Positions 60,539 to 64,000 of a stretch of DNA of 64,000 nucleotides are shown here, one piece after another (positions within the stretch are counted from its first letter, which is position 1; each line of letters begins with the position of its first letter). Source of the DNA: Antarctobacter aquimaris (GTDB lineage: Bacteria > Pseudomonadota > Alphaproteobacteria > Rhodobacterales > Rhodobacteraceae); the NCBI RefSeq assembly GCF_900184945.1, contig NZ_FXYF01000003.1:186001-250000 (forward strand), written 5' to 3'. A model generated the notes under the pieces. That model did no database searches. It was not told the origin of the DNA and saw only the letters and a list, made by a program, of their open reading frames with translations. Both the position numbers and the translations under genes were made by a program.

Positions 60539-62268
60539 TCCTCGAACGGATCCCATTCGTCCTCGACCTCGGGCAGGGCGTCTTGCAGGGCCTCGGTCTC
60601 GGCTTCCTTGAGGGTCTTGATCCCGGTGATGCGCGCCTTGGGAAAGGCGGCGAGCGTCGCCTTGACCAGCGGATGTTCGCGCGCCTCCGCCTCGAGCGCG
60701 AGGCGCTCGGCGTCGCGCTGCTGCACGATTGTCGGCGTCTTGCAGCCGTTGACCAGCGTCACCGCCCAGCGGTTGCCGGTCCAGCGTTGCAGCGCGCTGC
60801 CCAGGCGCTGGGCCAGGTCCTGCGCCGCCGCTGGCGCGGGGGTGAACTCGATCCGGCCGGGCTGATAGGCGGCGAGGTGCACGCCGGCCTCGACCTCGAC
60901 CAGCAGCTTGACGTCGCGGTTGGCGCGGATCAGCTCCAGCACGTGTTCGAAGGTGGGGTAATGCGCCAGCGCCTCGGCCGCCTGCGGGGCGAGGGCGGTG
61001 ACCGTGCCGCCGCCGCCGGTCGGTGGTGCCGCGCGCGGCCCGCGTGCCTGGGTTGCCCCGGAGGACGTGCCGGCCCCGCCACCCCCCGGCCCCGAGGGCA
61101 TCGGCGGCGGCGTGTCCTGCAGCTTGCGCACCAGGTCGTCCGGTGAGGGCAGGTCGGCGACGTGGGTCAGGCGGATCACCGCCATCTCGGCGGCCATCAT
61201 GGCGGAGGGGGCGTTGGACACCTCCTCGATCGCCTTGAGCAGCATCTGCCAGGCGCGGGCCAGCGCGCGCATGCCCAGCCCCTCGGCATAAGCCTTGCCG
61301 CGTGCGCGTTCATCCGGTGACACGGTGGGGTCCTCGGCCGCGTCGGGCGTGATCTTGACGACCGAGATCCAGTGCGTGAGTTCGGCCAGGTCGCGCAGCA
61401 CGGCCAGCGGATCGGCGCCGTCGGCATATTGCGCCGACAGTTCCTCCAACGCGCCCGCCGCGTCGCCGCGCATGATCCTTTCGAACAGGTCCATGGTGCG
61501 GCCGCGGTCGGCGAGGCCCAGCATGGCGCGGACCTGGTCGGCGGTGGTCTCTCCGGCGCCGTGCGAAATGGCCTGGTCCAGCAGCGAGGTGGCGTCGCGG
61601 GCCGAGCCTTCGGCGGCGCGGGTGATCAGCGCCAGCGCCTCGTCGGTGATCTCGGCGCCTTCGGAGGTGGCGATCTTGCGCAACAGTGCGATCATCACCT
61701 CGGGTTCGATCCGGCGCAGGTCGAACCGCTGGCAGCGCGACAGGACGGTGACCGGCACCTGCCGGATCTCGGTGGTGGCAAAGATGAACTTCACATGCGC
61801 CGGCGGCTCCTCGAGCGTCTTCAGAAGCGCGTTGAACGCGTTCTTGGACAGCATGTGAACCTCGTCGATGATGTAGATCTTGTAGCGGGCCGAGGCCGCC
61901 CGGTAGTGCACCGAATCGATGATCTCGCGGATGTCGTTGACGCCGGTGCGCGAGGCGGCGTCCATCTCCATCACGTCGACATGGCGGCCCTCCATGATGG
62001 CCACGCAGTGTTCGCAGGTGCCGCAGGGGTCGGTCGTCGGGCCACCTTGGCCGTCCGGACCGATGCAGTTCATGCCCTTGGCGATGATCCGCGCGGTCGT
62101 CGTCTTCCCGGTGCCGCGAATCCCGGTCATGATGAAGGCCTGCGCGATGCGATCCGCCTTGAAGGCGTTGCGCAGGGTGCGCACCATGGCATCCTGTCCG
62201 ACGAGATCGGCAAAGGTCTCGGGGCGGTACTTGCGGGCGAGCACCTGGTAGGCGGGCGAGTCGGTCAT
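60535..62268 (-). CDS. dnaX: DNA polymerase III subunits gamma and tau
   Basis: Clamp-loader ATPase. The 577 residues show RKYRPETFADLVGQ, Walker A as GIRGTGKTT (about 49-57), a zinc module with cysteines in DPCGTCEHC, IYIIDEVHMLS (Walker B) and the SRC box LSRCQRFDLRR. The tau-type C-terminus is shorter than in E. coli. It is the first gene of a run to recR. Confidence 0.95.
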   Translation of the reverse strand: MTDSPAYQVLARKYRPETFADLVGQDAMVRTLRNAFKADRIAQAFIMTGIRGTGKTTTARIIAKGMNCIGPDGQGGPTTDPCGTCEHCVAIMEGRHVDVMEMDAASRTGVNDIREIIDSVHYRAASARYKIYIIDEVHMLSKNAFNALLKTLEEPPAHVKFIFATTEIRQVPVTVLSRCQRFDLRRIEPEVMIALLRKIATSEGAEITDEALALITRAAEGSARDATSLLDQAISHGAGETTADQVRAMLGLADRGRTMDLFERIMRGDAAGALEELSAQYADGADPLAVLRDLAELTHWISVVKITPDAAEDPTVSPDERARGKAYAEGLGMRALARAWQMLLKAIEEVSNAPSAMMAAEMAVIRLTHVADLPSPDDLVRKLQDTPPPMPSGPGGGGAGTSSGATQARGPRAAPPTGGGGTVTALAPQAAEALAHYPTFEHVLELIRANRDVKLLVEVEAGVHLAAYQPGRIEFTPAPAAAQDLAQRLGSALQRWTGNRWAVTLVNGCKTPTIVQQRDAERLALEAEAREHPLVKATLAAFPKARITGIKTLKEAETEALQDALPEVEDEWDPFEE

Positions 62269-62393
62269 GTACGGTCCTTCCGGCGACCTGTGGAGGCTAT
62301 CGGTTGCGCCGGGGGGAGGGCAAGCAGATCGCGCCGGAACCGGGGCGGGGTGCGGCGGGTTGAAGGTTGACGGGTCGCGGCGGGGGGAAAGCC

Positions 62394-63242
62394 ATGCGGT
62401 TGAGAAACGTGAAGAGCAGCCGGAACGTCGAGGACCGGCGCGGGCGCAGGGGCGGCGCGGCGGCGGGCCTCGGCGGGCTGGGGATCGGCGGGGTGCTGAT
62501 CGTGCTGGCGCTGGGTTATTTCACCGGCATTGACGTCACCCCCCTGCTGACCGGGGACCAGCCCGGCACCCAGGCCAGCGCCCCGCGCGACCTGAGCGAG
62601 GCCGAGAAGCAGGCCGGCGAGTTCAGCGCCCGCGTGCTGGCCACCACCGAACAGGTGTGGGACGAGGTCTTTCCGCAGGCTTTCGGCCTGGAATATGCGC
62701 CGCCGGTGCTGGTGCTGTTCTCGGGCGTGACGCAAAGCCCCTGCGGCGGCGCCTCGGGCGCGACGGGGCCGTTCTACTGCCCGGCGGACGAAAAGGCCTA
62801 CCTCGACACCCAGTTCTTTGCCACGCTGCGGGGGCAACTGGGCGCGGAGGGGGATTTCGCCGCCGCCTATGTCATCGCTCACGAGGTCGCCCATCACGTC
62901 CAGAACGAGCTGGGCATCCTGTCACAGGTCCAGGACGCCCGGCAGCGCGCCAGCGAGACCCAGGCCAACGCGCTGACCGTGCGGCTGGAATTGCAGGCGG
63001 ACTGCCTCAGCGGGGTCTGGGCGCGAAACGTGAAGGGGCTGATGGAGCGCGGCGACCTGAACGAGGCGCTGAACGCCGCGCGCAAGATCGGCGACGACGC
63101 GCTGCAACGGCGCGCGGGGCGGGTGCCGCAGCCGCATACCTTCACCCATGGCACGTCGGAACAGCGGTCGCGCTGGTTCGTCACCGGGTTCGACTCCGGC
63201 GATCCCACCGTTTGCGACACCTTCAACACGGACCGGCTGTAA
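62394..63242 (+). CDS. Neutral zinc metallopeptidase, YpfJ family
   Basis: Membrane-anchored zinc protease of 282 residues. It begins MRLRNVKSSRNVEDRRG, the family's signature N-terminus, then a membrane helix (about 24-46), and the active site YVIAHEVAHHVQN (about 159-171). LELQADCLSGVWA holds the third zinc ligand region (about 197-209). Divergent from dnaX. Confidence 0.92.
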   Translation: MRLRNVKSSRNVEDRRGRRGGAAAGLGGLGIGGVLIVLALGYFTGIDVTPLLTGDQPGTQASAPRDLSEAEKQAGEFSARVLATTEQVWDEVFPQAFGLEYAPPVLVLFSGVTQSPCGGASGATGPFYCPADEKAYLDTQFFATLRGQLGAEGDFAAAYVIAHEVAHHVQNELGILSQVQDARQRASETQANALTVRLELQADCLSGVWARNVKGLMERGDLNEALNAARKIGDDALQRRAGRVPQPHTFTHGTSEQRSRWFVTGFDSGDPTVCDTFNTDRL

Positions 63243-63250
63243 CGGGCTTG

Positions 63251-63296
63251 CCTGCGCCGGGGTCCGCGTGGCACCATGCGGCAGGCCCGGCGCAGG
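63251..63296 (+). terminator. Two-tier hairpin after the metallopeptidase gene
   Basis: An 11-bp perfect outer stem (CCTGCGCCGGG / CCCGGCGCAGG) encloses a second stem (CCGCGTGG / CCATGCGG, one G-U). It begins 9 bases after the stop codon. Confidence 0.7.
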
Positions 63297-63411
63297 GGGC
63301 CGCCCGATCCGCGGAAAGCGCGCGCACCTGCCTGACCTGAGCCGACACCACATATCGGTTTTCTCTGGCCCGACGCAGCGGATCACGGGCCCTCATGGAG
63401 GAACCCGAACC

Positions 63412-64000
63412 ATGTCCGACCTTTCCCTCGATGCGTTGCGATTCGACGCCAAACGCCTGCACCGCGCCTATGACCGGGGCGAGGCCTGGGCCGTGCAGCG
63501 CGTCCGCCAGCATCCGCCCCGGCGGGGAGCGCAGGCGCTGAAACGCGCCGATTTCCTGCACGTGGTCGCGCAGGAGACCGGCTTTGCCAGCTGGCCCGCG
63601 CTGAAACTCGCGGCCGAGACGCAGGGGCTGGACCGCGCCGCGCGCCAGCAACGGCTGAAGATCGCGCTGGCGCATGGTCAGAACGCGGTGGCGGCGCAGC
63701 TGCTGGAGCAGGCGCCGGACCTGGCCGAGGGGCTGTTTGGCCTGCAATGCGCGCTGTTTGACCGGGCGGCGGTGGCGGCGGCGCTGGCGCGCGACCCCGG
63801 GCTGGCGGTGCGCCCCATGGGGCCGAAACGGCCGATCCTGCACCTGGCCTTTTCCCGCTGGATCCACCAGCGGCCGGACCTTGAGGCGGACATGCTGGCC
63901 GTGGCGGAAATGCTGGTCGCGCATGGCGCGGACGTGAACGACGGATACCCCTTCGAGGAAGGGGACGACCACCTGCTGTCGGCGCTCTACGGCGCGATCG
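63412..64000 (+). CDS. Ankyrin-repeat protein, 3' truncated by window end
   Basis: The frame opens at the ATG at 63412 (GGAGGAAC ribosome site) and remains open to the right edge, giving 196 visible residues. The helical N-terminus has FLHVVAQETGFASWPALKLAAE (near 49-70); the ankyrin repeat is clearest at VAEMLVAHGADVNDGYPFEE (about 164-183). Ankyrin proteins mediate protein contacts; no partner can be named. Confidence 0.8.
   Translation, partial: MSDLSLDALRFDAKRLHRAYDRGEAWAVQRVRQHPPRRGAQALKRADFLHVVAQETGFASWPALKLAAETQGLDRAARQQRLKIALAHGQNAVAAQLLEQAPDLAEGLFGLQCALFDRAAVAAALARDPGLAVRPMGPKRPILHLAFSRWIHQRPDLEADMLAVAEMLVAHGADVNDGYPFEEGDDHLLSALYGAI

Noticed and set aside
60100-62400. Possible SRP RNA near dnaX, as in some bacteria
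   Set aside because: The conserved GGAAGCAGC-type tetraloop region was not found on either strand around dnaX.

Overview
The window reads as chromosome of a high-GC alphaproteobacterium of the Rhodobacteraceae (roseobacter/Paracoccaceae group). This rests on several lines seen in the sequence: a TAXI-type TRAP transporter, a TrcR/DUF1013 protein, an SqrR/BigR-type persulfide sensor with cysteines at residues 41 and 107, an alphaproteobacterial LexA box (GTTC-N7-GTTC), TTTGCAAA half-sites of the PccR/ScfR type before prpE, and dense GC-rich coding. No rRNA, tRNA, intact insertion sequence or CRISPR array was recognised.

Layout. 1-7.5 kb: the 3' part of a TRAP permease and its TAXI binding protein, a dienelactone hydrolase, a pyridoxal-kinase-like protein, a TIM-barrel/methylglyoxal-synthase fusion, a methyltransferase, a YedK-type protein and a DUF1992 protein. 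7.6-13.9 kb: acyl-CoA synthetase, amidase overlapping an SqrR-like repressor, an enolase-superfamily dehydratase and a zinc alcohol dehydrogenase. 14-18 kb: a tight minus-strand operon (pcaD-like lactonase, esterase, PcaB-like lyase, MFS exporter), then a broken transglutaminase-like gene. 18.9-27.3 kb: ClpP-like secreted protein, FKBP, haloacid dehalogenase plus hydrolase, truB, an oxidoreductase, metG and an MFS transporter. 27.4-28.2 kb: an AT-rich patch with one small membrane protein, bounded by imperfect inverted repeats. 28.2-35.4 kb: LexA-boxed imuA without imuB/dnaE2, aldo/keto reductase, HTH regulator, desaturase, DMT exporter, DUF817 protein, cupin and HAD phosphatase.

35.5-44.9 kb is central metabolism: glyA, nadK, a secreted hydratase homologue, a CIA30-like secreted protein, prpE, a secreted protein of unknown role and the malic enzyme maeB. 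45.1-49.7 kb is a compact nucleoside-salvage operon, cdd-deoA-deoB-add-upp, whose genes overlap by 1-4 bases. 49.8-56.9 kb holds a SPOR-domain protein, a degenerate M48-like membrane protein, an acyl-CoA synthetase, a sulfotransferase, an SH3-type secreted protein, a T2 ribonuclease and TrcR. 57-62.3 kb holds a predicted outer-membrane barrel protein and the recR/ybaB/dnaX DNA-maintenance cluster. The end carries a YpfJ-type zinc metallopeptidase and the start of an ankyrin-repeat protein.

Non-coding structure is conspicuous. Perfect palindromes of 22-26 bp occur singly or in arrays after genes (two at 9.55 kb, one at 35.46 kb, four in a row at 39.25-39.34 kb). A second REP-like family with a GGTATTT...CCAAAGAAGA core occurs at 12.7, 30.1, 34.1 and 54.05 kb. 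The strongest leads are the fusion protein at 4.2-5.2 kb, orphan imuA beside the AT-rich patch, the palindrome array, and the likely propionate-responsive operator before prpE.
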